A stretch of DNA of 64,000 bases from Pictodentalium vernedei (taxonomy: Eukaryota > Mollusca > Scaphopoda > Dentaliida > Dentaliidae): assembly GCA_031216915.1 (NCBI GenBank), contig CM062289.1:22604093-22668092 (forward strand), written 5' to 3'. How positions within the stretch are numbered: position 1 is the stretch's first letter; each line of letters opens with the position of its first letter. This document shows positions 11,474 to 21,962 of this stretch, one piece after another. Position numbers and translations under genes: made by a program. The notes beneath the pieces were generated by a model. It saw only the letters and a program-made list of their open reading frames with translations, had not been told where the DNA came from and made no database searches.

Positions 11474-12925
11474 TTTAGCTCACCTGAGCAAAGCTCAAGG
11501 TGAGCTTTACTAATCGCTTTCCGTCCGTCCTCCGTCCGGCGTAAACTTTACAAAACCAACTTCTCCAAAGAAACCACTGGCCCAATATTTTTCAAATGTT
11601 GGGTAAATGTTTATTACCTAATGTCAATTCAGATTTGTTCAAATGAAGTTGCCCCTCCTCCTGGGTGGGGCCACGCCCCCAAGGGGCACCAAAATCTTTG
11701 AAAATCTTCTTCTCATGAACCAGCAGTAGCAGAGACTTGATATTTGGTATGCAGCTTCCTTTTGAGGTGTAGAATCAAATTTGTTCAAGAGAAGTTTTTT
11801 GGGCATTATTTGCCTTCGTTATGGGAGGGGCAAAAATTTTGGTCACGCCTAAAATTTCTATTTTCTGAACCGTGAGGTCGATTTGAACCAAATTTGATAT
11901 GAGATGATAATGGGTCATAAGTAGTTGATTGATGCAAAAAAAATTTTCTCATTGCCCCGTGGAACCTCGGGAGCTAACAATAGGAAAAACCATAAAACTG
12001 CCATATCTCCAAAACTACACGGCACAGAGAATTCTTATTTTGTATAAAGCTTACTTTTATCCAGTAGAATAGAATGGTTAAAAAAAATCCCTCGGTTTGA
12101 TCACAAGGTACTTTTTTCAGGACTTTGAAAAAGTGCTGAGTCAGCACTTTTTAACACTGTAGGCAATGGGAAAAAGATTAAAAAATCTTCTCTCCAGATC
12201 CAGCAGGCAGAATCTTTTGATATTTGGTATGCAACATTGTAGGGTGGATCTGATTCAAGTTTGTTCAAATCGGCCCCCTGGGTTCATATTTGGGCTCAGT
12301 ATAGGAGCCCGATTTCGAACTTAGTGCATTTCAGGCAAATTTCTTAAAAAATCTTCTTCTCCAGATCCAGCAGGCAGAATCTTTTGATATTTGGTATGCA
12401 AGATTGTGGGGTGGATCTGATTCAAGTTTGTTCAAATCGGCTCCCTAGATTCATATTTGGGCTCACTATAGAAGCTCAAATTCGAACTTAGTGCATTTCA
12501 GGCAAATTTCTTCAAAAATCTTCTCTAGATCCAGCATGCAGAATCTTTTGATATTTGGTATGCAACATTGTGGGGTGGATCTGATTCAAGTTTGTTCAAA
12601 TCGGCTCCCTAGATTCATATTTGGGCTTACTATAGAAGCTCGAATTCGAACTTAGTGCATTTCAGGCAAATTTCTTCAAAAATCTTCTTCTCCAGATCCA
12701 GCAGGCAGAATCTTTTCATATTTGGTATGCAACATTGTGGGGTGGATCTGATTCAAGTTTGTTCAAATCGGTCCCCTGGATTCATATTTGGGCTCACTAT
12801 AGAAGCCTGAATTCGAACTTAGTGCATTTCAGGCAAATTTATTAAAAAATCTTCTTCTCCAGATCCAGCAGGCAGAATCTTTTGATATTTGGTATGCAAC
12901 ATTGTGGGGTGGATCTGATTCACTA
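11474..12925 (+). repeat. Hairpin-led repeat element with ~166-bp tandem units
   Basis: It opens with a hairpin (AGCTCACCTGAGC / GCTCAAGGTGAGCT) followed by a CCGTCCGTCCTCCGTCCGG motif, a very common mollusc repeat start. After a region with GATATTTGGTATGCAGC come five units with period 165-167 (GCAGGCAG/GCATGCAG at 12203, 12370, ~12535, 12701, 12868). Each contains TATTTGGTATGCAACATTG and CAAGTTTGTTCAAATCGG. It is non-coding. Confidence 0.8.
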
Positions 12926-13990
12926 AACACCACTCTTTAAATGTATTGGATTGTATTTTCTCATATTGTATTTCTAAAAAAAAACTTGAGGTAATTTAAC
13001 TCTTTGCTTAATGAATTGTCATATCCACCCACGTAATTTATGAATTGGGCATTATTTCTCAAGCAATTTCACTAAAATCATATCGTGATACCCTAATTGG
13101 AACAAGTTCATCAGGCTCATTCCAATGGGTCACATGATACAGTTTTGTTGAAATTTTGTGAAATTTTTTTTTTAATTTTCATTTCATGTGCATTGTATTT
13201 GTCTGACCGATATCAATATTTGGGTTCATATTTGGGTTCCTTTTGGGAACTCACATTTTACTTAGTGCAGTTTGATGAAAAATCTTCTTTACAGCCACCA
13301 GGAAGAAACCTTTCATATTTGGTATTCAACAAAGGAATAGATTTAAGTTTGTTGGAGCAGATTCAAGTCTTGTTTCATTCAAGTCCCTGGGTTCATATTT
13401 ACGCTTTCTGTTAGCACCTATATTTTAACTTCATGCTGTGCAAGGGAAATTCTTTAAAAACCTCCTTCTTCGATTCTTCTTCAGACCCACCAGGCAAAAT
13501 CTTTTCATATTTGGTATTCAACATCCTTGGTTGGGGTGGGAGAGGTGACAGAGGTCAGATTAATGTTTGTTCAAACTAAGTACCTTTGTTCATATTTGGC
13601 ATCCCTATGGGAGCCCAAATTTTAACTTAGTTCAGTATGACAAATATTTTTTTTAAATCTTTAGATCCACCATTCAGTATATAGCATCCTTATAGGGGCC
13701 AGATACAAGTTTGTTCAAATTGAGTCCCTGGGTTCATATTTGGGCTTCCTATGGGAAGCCAAAATTTCACTCAGTGTAGTATGAAGAAACTCTTTAAAAA
13801 TCTCTTCGAATCCACCAGGAAAAATATTTTGATTTCTGTTAAACAGCATCCTTATGGGAGTCAGATTCAAGTTTGTTTGGATCAAGTCCCTGGGTTTATA
13901 ATTTGACTCCCTATGAAGCCCAGATTTTAAAATAGTGTAATATGAGGAATATTCTTCAAAGATCTATCTCTTGAGATTGACCAAGCAGAC
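12926..13990 (+). repeat. Degenerate continuation of the ~166-bp array
   Basis: Diverged copies of the same unit (TTTCATATTTGGTATTCAAC, AGTTTGTTCAAA, GGGTTCATATTTGGG) continue to about 13990. Around 13010-13170 they are interrupted by a foldback fragment (CATTGGAAC-type arms with a CACATGATACAGTTTTGTTG flank). No gene is seen. Confidence 0.65.
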
Positions 13991-14378
13991 TCTTTTGATA
14001 TTTGGTAAGAAAACAATTTTTTTTCAAACAAATATTTCTATTATGATTCCATCTGGTCAGGAGTATGTAAGAACACCAAACCAGAAAGGTCTAATTTGTA
14101 AAAAAAAAAAAATAAAATCTGTCTTGACTGCCATTTCACTCCACTTTTTCACAACATCAATGGCTTTCAGGAGTTTCGATTACTGAATATTTCATCCAAT
14201 TTTGACCCAAAATTCTAATCAATTTAGAAGGTCTTTTTAGAGGGAAGCTTGTTTATCATTTTCAACATAATTTTAAGCTAAACATTGGATGTGTGTCGAG
14301 GTGGGTGGCTGGAGAAGGGAGTGGTCAATGAAAAACAGACATCCTCAGTGTTTTTGTGAGAGTCATTGCAATATATAG
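13991..14378. other. AT-rich intronic sequence without recognised feature
   Basis: It contains poly-A/T tracts but no splice-flanked frame or repeat that I can identify. It ends at the TA that flanks the MITE beginning at 14381. Confidence 0.5.
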
Positions 14379-14708
14379 TACAGTTGTGACGAATCCACTA
14401 TCCCCAACCCAACACGAGTCTAGATTCAATTTCTCCCTCCCAAAAACAGTTCGATCAGCCGAGGCGGTGCGGTTTCTAAAACCACATCACCCCAGATGGT
14501 CGAACTATTTTATAAGAGATATTTAACATTTGCGTTTCCGACCGGGCTTTAAAATAAGGAAAAGGGATCGCAGTTATAATGGGTAGGTCGGAGCCCCACA
14601 TAAAGTTCTCGGGTAGATGACCCACCTTTAGACTGAAATTAAAAACTACAAACCATCAAGATGTAGCAAGGTAACAATAATTCAACACTAAGAAATGTTA
14701 TGGTATAA

Positions 14709-14714
14709 TTTATT
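14709..14714 (-). terminator. Candidate polyadenylation signal AATAAA in 3' LTR
   Basis: AATAAA on the minus strand, about 325 bases before the LTR end and downstream of the tandem units. The same site is at 27306-27311 in the 5' LTR. Placement fits a U5-proximal signal but is not otherwise supported. Confidence 0.3.
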
Positions 14715-14927
14715 GAATGAAATTAAACATTATTACATATCCAAAAAGCGTTTGTTTCACTATCTTAAATTGGGCTGAAATTCGGAGGCTAGAGAAAAAA
14801 AAATATCAAGAATCCGATAAACAAGGCCCTTTTTATTATGTCCAGGCCACCCAGATTTTCTAATATAATATTAGGAGACTACTATTCTCCCATAGAGGAC
14901 GTACCAATGACCAAAGGGAACTGTCAT

Positions 14928-17130
14928 AAGAAGCTTCCACCCTCGAAGAACCAGAGTTCGTCGAGTGTGAAGTCTTCCAAATATAAATGAGGAATCACCT
15001 ACATTCCTCCATAGATGTCATCTCCCAATAGTAATGGTCAGGACTACACAGGTAAGAAGCTTTCACCCTCGAAGAGCCAAAGTTCGTCGAGTGTGAAGTC
15101 TTCCACATATAAATAAGGAGTCACCTCTGCTCCTCCATAGGTGTCATACCAAATATCAATAATCAGGCCTCAATCAAGTAAGAAGCTTTCACCCTCGAAG
15201 AACCAGAGTTCGTCGAGTGTGAAGTCTTCCAAATATAAATGAGGAGTCACCGCTGCTCCTCCATAGGTGTCATACCAAATATCAATAATCAGGCCTCAAT
15301 CAAGTAAGAAGCTTTCACCCTCGAAGAACCAGAGTTCGTCGAGTGTGAAGTCTTCCAAATATAAATGAGGAGTCACCGCTGCTCCTCCATAGGTGTCATA
15401 CCAAATATCAATAATCAGGCCTCAATCAAGTAAGAAGCTTTCACCCTCGAAGAACCAGAGTTCGTCGAGTGTGAAGTCTTCCAATATAAATGAGGAGTTA
15501 CCGCTGCTCCTCCATAGGTGTCATACCAAATATCAATAATCAGGCCTCAATCAAGTAAGAAGCTTTCACCCTCGAAGAACCAGAGTTCGTCGAGTGTGAA
15601 GTCTTCCAAATATAAATGAGGAATCACCTACATTCCTCCATAGATGTCATCTCCCAATAGTAATGGTCAGGACTACACAGGTAAGAAGCTTTCACCCTCG
15701 AAGAGCCAAAGTTCGTCGAGTGTGAAGTCTTCCACATATAAATAAGGAGTCACCTCTGCTCCTCCATAGGTGTCATACCAAATATTAATAATCAGGCCTC
15801 AATCAAGTAAGAAGCTTTCACCCTCGAAGAACCAGAGTTCGTCGAGTGTGAAGTCTTCCAAATATAAATGAGGAGTCACCGCTGCTCCTCCATAGGTGTC
15901 ATACCAAATATCAATAATCAGGCCTCAATCAAGTAAGAAGCTTTCACCCTCGAAGAACCAGAGTTCGTCGAGTGTGAAGTCTTCCAAATATAAATGAGGA
16001 GTCACCGCTGCTCCTCCATAGGTGTCATACCAAATATCAATAATCAGGCCTCAATCAAGTAAGAAGCTTTCACCCTCGAAGAACCAGAGTTCGTCGAGTG
16101 TGAAGTCTTCCAATATAAATGAGGAGTTACCGCTGCTCCTCCATAGGTGTCATACCAAATATCAATAATCAGGCCTCAATCAAGTAAGAAGCTTTCACCC
16201 TCGAAGAACCAGAGTTCGTCGAGTGTGAAGTCTTCCAAATATAAATGAGGAATCACCTACATTCCTCCATAGATGTCATCTCCCAATAGTAATGGTCAGA
16301 ACTACACAGATAAGAAGCTTTCACCCTCGAAGAGCCAAAGTTCGTCGAGTGTGAAGTCTTCCACATATAAATAAGGAGTCACCTCTGCTCCTCCATAGGT
16401 GTCATACCAAATATTAATAATCAGGCCTCAATCAAGTAAGAAGTTTCACCCTCGAAGAACCAGAGTTCGTCGAGTGTGAAGTCTTCCAAATATAAATGAG
16501 GAGTCACCGCTGCTCCTCCATAGGTGTCATACCAAATATCAATAATCAGGCCTCAATCAAGTAAGAAGCTTTCACCCTCGAAGAACCAGAGTTCGTCGAG
16601 TGTGAAGTCTTCCAAATATAAATGAGGAGTCACCGCTGCTCCTCCATAGGTGTCATACCAAATATCAATAATCAGGCCTCAATCAAGTAAGAAGCTTTCA
16701 CCCTCGAAGAACCAGAGTTCGTCGAGTGTGAAGTCTTCCAATATAAATAAGGAGTCACCTCTGCTCCTCCATAGGTGTCATACCAAATATCAATAATCAG
16801 GCCTCAATCAAGTAAGAAGCTTTCACCCTCGAAGAACCAGAGTTCGTCGAGTGTGAAGTCTTCCAATATAAATGAGGAGTTACCGCTGCTCCTCCATAGG
16901 TGTCATACCAAATATCAATAATCAGGCCTCAATCAAGTAAGAAGCTTTCACCCTCGAAGAACCAGAGTTCGTCGAGTGTGAAGTCTTCCAATATAAATGA
17001 GGAGTTACCACTGCTCCTCCATAGGTGTCATACCAAATATCAATAATCAGGCCTCAATCAAGTAAGAAGCTTTCACCCTCGAAGAACCAAAGTTCGTCGA
17101 GTGTGAAGTCTTCCACATATAACTAAGGAG
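14928..17130 (-). repeat. LTR-internal tandem array, ~126-bp unit, 18 copies
   Basis: Unit starts (plus-strand AAGAAGCTT) run from 14928 to 17064 at ~125.6-bp spacing. Each unit has inverted arms TTTCACCCTCGAAGAAC and GTTCGTCGAGTGTGAA around a short CAGA loop, so each could fold into a stem-loop. Variant units recur every five copies (~628 bp; GGAATCACCTACATTCC near 14990, 15618 and 16247), a higher-order repeat. Confidence 0.9.
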
Positions 17131-17779
17131 TCACCTCCGCGCTGCCATCTCTGACACCCCGCACACTCGGTGACTACCCAACAAGAAGAACTCACACTCG
17201 ACAAAAGTTTGTCGAAGGCGAAATTCTTCAAAAAAAATATTCCCGGAGTTCCAGAGAAAAAAAAACTACTCTAAAACTTACTTAACTCTGATTCCATTGA
17301 TCCGACAAACGGAGAAAAAAGAATACCAAATAAATTCCTAAATAACTATCCCAGTCTCACCAATGGCACAGAGAATTCGGTGTTTAGTTTCTCATTCCGG
17401 AACTCCAAGGAATTACTATTTAAACTCATGACCAGCCGGCTCTTCCCAAACCTTCCAGAGAAAAGCTAAACAACCTACCCCAGTGAAATCCTATCTCGAA
17501 CTGACTTTTTCGACGGTCCAGATCACCCACTTCAATTCATACACAACACGAAAAAATCATGCAACCTCTGAAATCTTGTATCGATTCAGGAAATCGCTGG
17601 TGTGTGCATTTCCCTCAGTGAAACTTGACAACAATTCAATCAACCGTTACTAGATCTCGTGCTACCTGACACTCTAATCACTGGTGGAGACAACCACCAC
17701 AGAGAGAGCAAATAAGTAATATGGAATTAACCCCTGTTGGACGACAAACCCCCGACTCCATTTATCAAAAAACAGCACA

Positions 17780-17792
17780 CTACCCCCACCCC
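17780..17792 (-). promoter_or_regulatory. Polypurine tract next to 3' LTR
   Basis: On the minus strand GGGGTGGGGGTAG directly precedes the LTR start TGTGCTG, the expected place for plus-strand DNA priming in an LTR retrotransposon. It also fixes the LTR boundary. Confidence 0.75.
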
Positions 17793-18679
17793 AAGGTAAA
17801 CGTCCTCGTTTTTGGATGGCTCAGATAGTGTTTTTGATTTCTTATTAATAAAAATAAAAATAAAAAAAAAATGATTAATGATTTATAATGACTATATTTA
17901 CACAAAAAAAAATGGGTCCGAAAAAAAAATTGAGTACGATCTGTTCATACCTACTATCTAGATTAAATCTTTAGGCATGGGAAGTGCTACATCTGACGGA
18001 ATAATCCGCCATCACATTTTATGTTTTATACAGCGGTAGGCAGGCCTGGGATACAGAAATCCAACCACCGACCAATTTCAATAAAAATTGAAACCGCTTA
18101 CCGCCACGATCACTGACATGCGATAAGAGATGTTACCGCCTGGATTAGTTAAATCCCTGATCCGAAGAAAGCCACCACTATAACTTATATATTTATAAAA
18201 CAATTAAACGGACCATACTTCATTGGAACACTACCCATAATTTACTACATATGAATTTTATCATCGTCCAGATGATGCTGCTCGCAGCGCCAAAAACTAT
18301 CTTGGAAACCCTGCACACTACTGTATCCTTTTCATCACGACAACCCAGACAACAGCCACAAGATCCATTTATTGTTGGCGCGCTTGAATCATTCTAGATT
18401 AGAAAACAATTATCCAATATTTTTATGAATCCCGGAACTCTATTTCTCAATCGCCAACTCCATATTTCCAATTCAAAACAGTTGCAATTAATGCTTCGCT
18501 TGGGCAGCATAGTGAGCCCAACAAGGAATCACCATACCATGCCCAATCGAACCATCAACAGAGCCAACAATTGCCATCAAGGTCAATGTGAAATATCTCC
18601 AACTTTCACATTAATCACTTCTTTCCCACTTAATAAACCATCAACACATTCCCAATCACCCTGACTAGGGGGTTTTAAA
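17793..18679 (-). other. Non-coding stretch between SGNH ORF and polypurine tract
   Basis: About 890 bp of AT-rich sequence without a credible minus-strand ORF. The plus-strand 79-codon frame at 18425-18664 has no recognisable features. It probably serves as the 3' untranslated part of the Gypsy transcript. Confidence 0.45.
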
Positions 18680-19204
18680 TTACAACATCTGGTGAATTTT
18701 CCTTTTTATTCTATCCCAAAAATTCTTTTGTGCATTCGGCCGGAGATGTACACCATCTGACAGAAAATGATGAGGATAAACCTGTCGATGGTGAAAATAT
18801 AAAATATCTTCATCACCTACAGCCTTAAAAGCATCATTGACAGCCATACGTCTAAACTCATAAATCTCATAAGATACATTTCGTGGCTTTACTCTAGGAA
18901 ATATACTACCTAATGTTATTTTCTTCACCCCAGCAAGCTTCCATTTCTTTAGCAATTCTCGGAGGTCCCGCAGGAAACATTCAAAAGAGAATGTAACGCA
19001 ATCAATATCATTACCCCCAATCTGAAGAACTATCCATCTAGCCCCTCTGACATTAATATTTTGCAAATGGCTAATCTTTCCCCCAGGTATCCCAACAAAT
19101 TTCACGGAGGCAAACGGTATGGTACAATGCCATACTTCTGGGCACAATAATAAAAATCGGTACAATCTCGCCACAAAACTGTGTCCAATCACCAGACCCT
19201 CCAT
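18680..19204 (-). CDS. SGNH/GDSL-hydrolase-like protein in env position of the Gypsy element
   Basis: The 174-residue frame begins MEGLVIGHSF and carries the SGNH blocks in order. Block I is GHS with Ser9 (His in place of the usual Asp of GDS). Gly is near 38-42 in GIPGGK, block III is GGND with Asn65, and block V is DGVH with Asp150 and His153. Ser, Gly, Asn and His are thus all present, so an active esterase or acyl hydrolase is plausible. The family includes lipases and acetyl-esterases; related domains are known in some LINE ORF1 and DIRS/Ngaro proteins. I know of no standard Gypsy element with one, but cannot search. It lies 2.7 kb beyond pol, separated by a 72-bp array, and has a good splice acceptor 23 bases before its ATG. 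Substrate is unknown. Confidence 0.7.
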   Translation of the reverse strand: MEGLVIGHSFVARLYRFLLLCPEVWHCTIPFASVKFVGIPGGKISHLQNINVRGARWIVLQIGGNDIDCVTFSFECFLRDLRELLKKWKLAGVKKITLGSIFPRVKPRNVSYEIYEFRRMAVNDAFKAVGDEDILYFHHRQVYPHHFLSDGVHLRPNAQKNFWDRIKRKIHQML

Positions 19205-19226
19205 TTTAAGGAGTCAAAATTAAATC

Positions 19227-19228
19227 CT
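19227..19228 (-). promoter_or_regulatory. Candidate splice acceptor before the SGNH ORF
   Basis: On the minus strand CTAATTTAACTTTGCTTTTTAG reads as branch-like CTAAT and a T-rich tract ending in AG. The exon would start at 19226, 22 bases before the ATG at 19204. This would allow a spliced subgenomic mRNA as for env genes. The donor has not been identified. Confidence 0.4.
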
Positions 19229-19269
19229 AAAAAGCAAAGTTAAATTAGGAAGGTTTACAAGAACCAATT

Positions 19270-20775
19270 CACATTCAAGAGTCAATGTTAATGGACAACT
19301 GTCAATATCGTCTGAACTCATAACCATCAAATACCATGATACACCTACACAACTTCACTGTCACTGGACAACCATCAATATCGTCTGGTTTCATCACCAT
19401 CAAATACCATGATACACACACATAATTTCAATGTCAATGGACAAATATCAGTATCATCTGGATTCATCGCCATTAAATACCATGACTCACATACATAATT
19501 TCAATGTCAATGGACAACATCAGTACCGCCCGGACTCATCGCCATCAAATACCATGATACACATACATAATTTCACCGTCAATGGACAAACATCAGTATC
19601 ATCTGGATTCATCGCCATCAAATACCATGATACACATACATAATTTCAATGTCAGTGGATAACATCAGTATCGTCTGGATTCATCGCCATCAAATACCAT
19701 GATACACATACATAATTTCACTGTCACTGGACAACTACCAGTATCGTCTGGATTCATCGCCATCAAATACCATGATACACATACATAATTTCAATGTCAA
19801 TGGACAACATCAGTATCGTCTGGATTCATCGCCATCAAATACCATGATACAATGTCAATGGACAACATCAGTATCGTCTGGATTCATCGCCATCAAATAC
19901 CATGATACACATACATAATTTCACTGTCACTGGACAACTACCAGTATCGTCTGGATTCATCGCCATCAAATACCATGATACACATACATAATTTCACCGT
20001 CAATGGACAAACATCAGTATCATCTGGATTCATCGCCATCAAATACCATGATACACATACATAATTTCAATGTCAATGGATAACATCAGTATCGTCTGGA
20101 TTCATCGCCATCAAATACCATGATACACATACATAATTTCACTGTCACTGGACAACTACCAGTATCGTCTGGATTCATCGCCATCAAATACCATGATACA
20201 CATACATAATTTCACCGTCAATGGACAAACATCAGTATCATCTGGATTCACCGCCATCAAATACCATGATACACATACATAATTTCAATGTCAATGGATA
20301 ACATCAGTATCGTCTGGATTCATCGCCATCAAATACCATGATACACATACATAATTTCACTGTCACTGGACAACTACCAGTATCGTCTGGATTCATCGCC
20401 ATCAAATACCATGATACACATACATAATTTCAATGTCAATGGATAACATCAGTATCGTCTGGATTCATCGCCATCAAATACCATGATACACATACATAAT
20501 TTCACTGTCACTGGACAACTACCAGTATCGTCTGGATTCATCGCCATCAAATACCATGATACACATACATAATTTCAATGTCAATGGACAACATCAGTAT
20601 CGTCTGGATTCATCGCCATCAAATACCATGATACACATACATAATTTCAATGTCAATGGACAACATCAGTATCGTCTGGATTCATCGCCATCAAATACCA
20701 TGATACACATACATAATTTCACTGTCACTGGACAACTACCAGTATCGTCTGGATTCATCGCCATCAAATACCATG
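19270..20775 (-). repeat. Element-internal tandem array, ~72-bp unit, about 20 copies
   Basis: Each unit contains CGCCATCAAATACCATGATA and a GTCAATGGACAAC-type segment. Three variants (AATGTCAATGG, ACTGTCACTGG, ACCGTCAATGG) alternate in a partly regular order, suggesting ~145 and ~218-bp higher-order units. The length is a multiple of three, so short frames stay open on both strands; these are not genes. The array lies between pol and the hydrolase ORF. Confidence 0.9.
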
Positions 20776-21962
20776 CTCAACCTAAAACAAAAAAAAGGAA
20801 CACCACAGCAGTATACAAAATTTCGCAATTTTCTGTTTCCAACAGCTGAAATTAATTTATGTAATTTATTAGTTACATTACATGAAAGGAATGACCTCCA
20901 GTATTAAAAAAAAAAAAAAAACAATCTTTCTGTGACTCAGTCAAACTGCAACCAATAGGTTTCCAAGCAATCCAAATTTTTAAGTCGTAAATTTCTGGTG
21001 GTCTTGCATATTTACCACGGACACATCACTTACGAAAAGTTACATACTGGCGACGCCATCATAAATTACTTACGAAACCCATTCTTACCCTAGCAACATC
21101 AACCACCACCCATCAAACACAATCATACCTAACCCCCACCCCAAATGCCCATCCCACATGCGCGCCATGCAAGTCACACCAAAATAAACGACGTATTTGG
21201 AATCACTCTTCTACTGGCTCAATTTCACTAGCGTATAATGCTCCCGCTCACGAGCATTTCCAAGTGTAATTCCCAGGGGTCACATTTACAAAACACAAAT
21301 AGCGCTAGTATTTTTGAGATTACTAAGGTAATTTTTTTACATTTTTAGAATTGCGCTGAGTTAGGGTGTTCGTTTACACAATTTTTCCTAATGGAACACC
21401 TCCATTACGACACCCCGTAAGGGAAACCATGGAATCAATTGATTTCCATCCTTTCCCTACATTATGTGACCCATGAGAATACTATATCATTTATCAATCT
21501 TTACTTTATCCAATCCACTACCATAGGACATAACCACCGGTCCAATGACCCTACAACTTGTCCTATATATGACTGTTTGAAAGTCAAAATTAAACAATTC
21601 TGATTCAAAAGTTTCCAAATGAATCGAACAGCAAATTCAAATGAATTTGCAGTTTATTTTGTCTCCGCCCATTAACCCTTCCTTGGATCCCCAGCACCAT
21701 TCCTCCTTGCCTATTAATTACAACTTCCAAATGGAAGACATAATTTAACCCTTGCATCGACATATAAGGCACACTCCGGGTAATTTAACAATTTTCCCAT
21801 GATCACTGGGCACCACATCAAAAATTTAGCAAATCTTATCTTTGCTCGTGAGCTAGAGTTCTCGCCAAATGAATTCATTAAGCCAAATCTTAAATCATAA
21901 AATCACCGAATTTAGACCGGGGTCATTCCAGAATAATAAATACAAATCTTTTTTTTTTTTTT
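20776..21962 (-). other. Non-coding stretch downstream of pol
   Basis: About 1.2 kb of Gypsy-internal sequence with no long minus-strand frame. A run of T (21951-21964) lies next to the pol stop codon. No motif was identified. Confidence 0.5.

Larger units (their letters stand above)
14385..17779 (-). repeat. 3' LTR of the Gypsy element (3395 bp)
   Basis: It matches 26982-29622 along its whole length except for six extra copies of an internal ~126-bp unit. Its plus-strand ends are TGTGACGAAT and CAGCACA, giving TG...CA ends in element orientation. One visible substitution is ACCAGCCGG here against ACCAGTCGG in the other LTR. Confidence 0.95.

Noticed and set aside
11474..11520. Hairpin considered as a terminator or riboswitch
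   Set aside because: Eukaryotic context and a repeat-family start; no bacterial expression signals.
14928..17130. Regularly spaced repeats resembling a CRISPR array
   Set aside because: Units are contiguous ~126-bp repeats with no unique spacers, inside a eukaryotic LTR.
18425..18664. 79-codon plus-strand frame in the Gypsy element
   Set aside because: Opposite to the element, with no recognisable motif and likely chance.
19431..20849. Plus-strand frames of 70 and 97 codons in the 72-bp array
   Set aside because: Open only because the unit length is a multiple of three; pure repeat translation opposite to the element.
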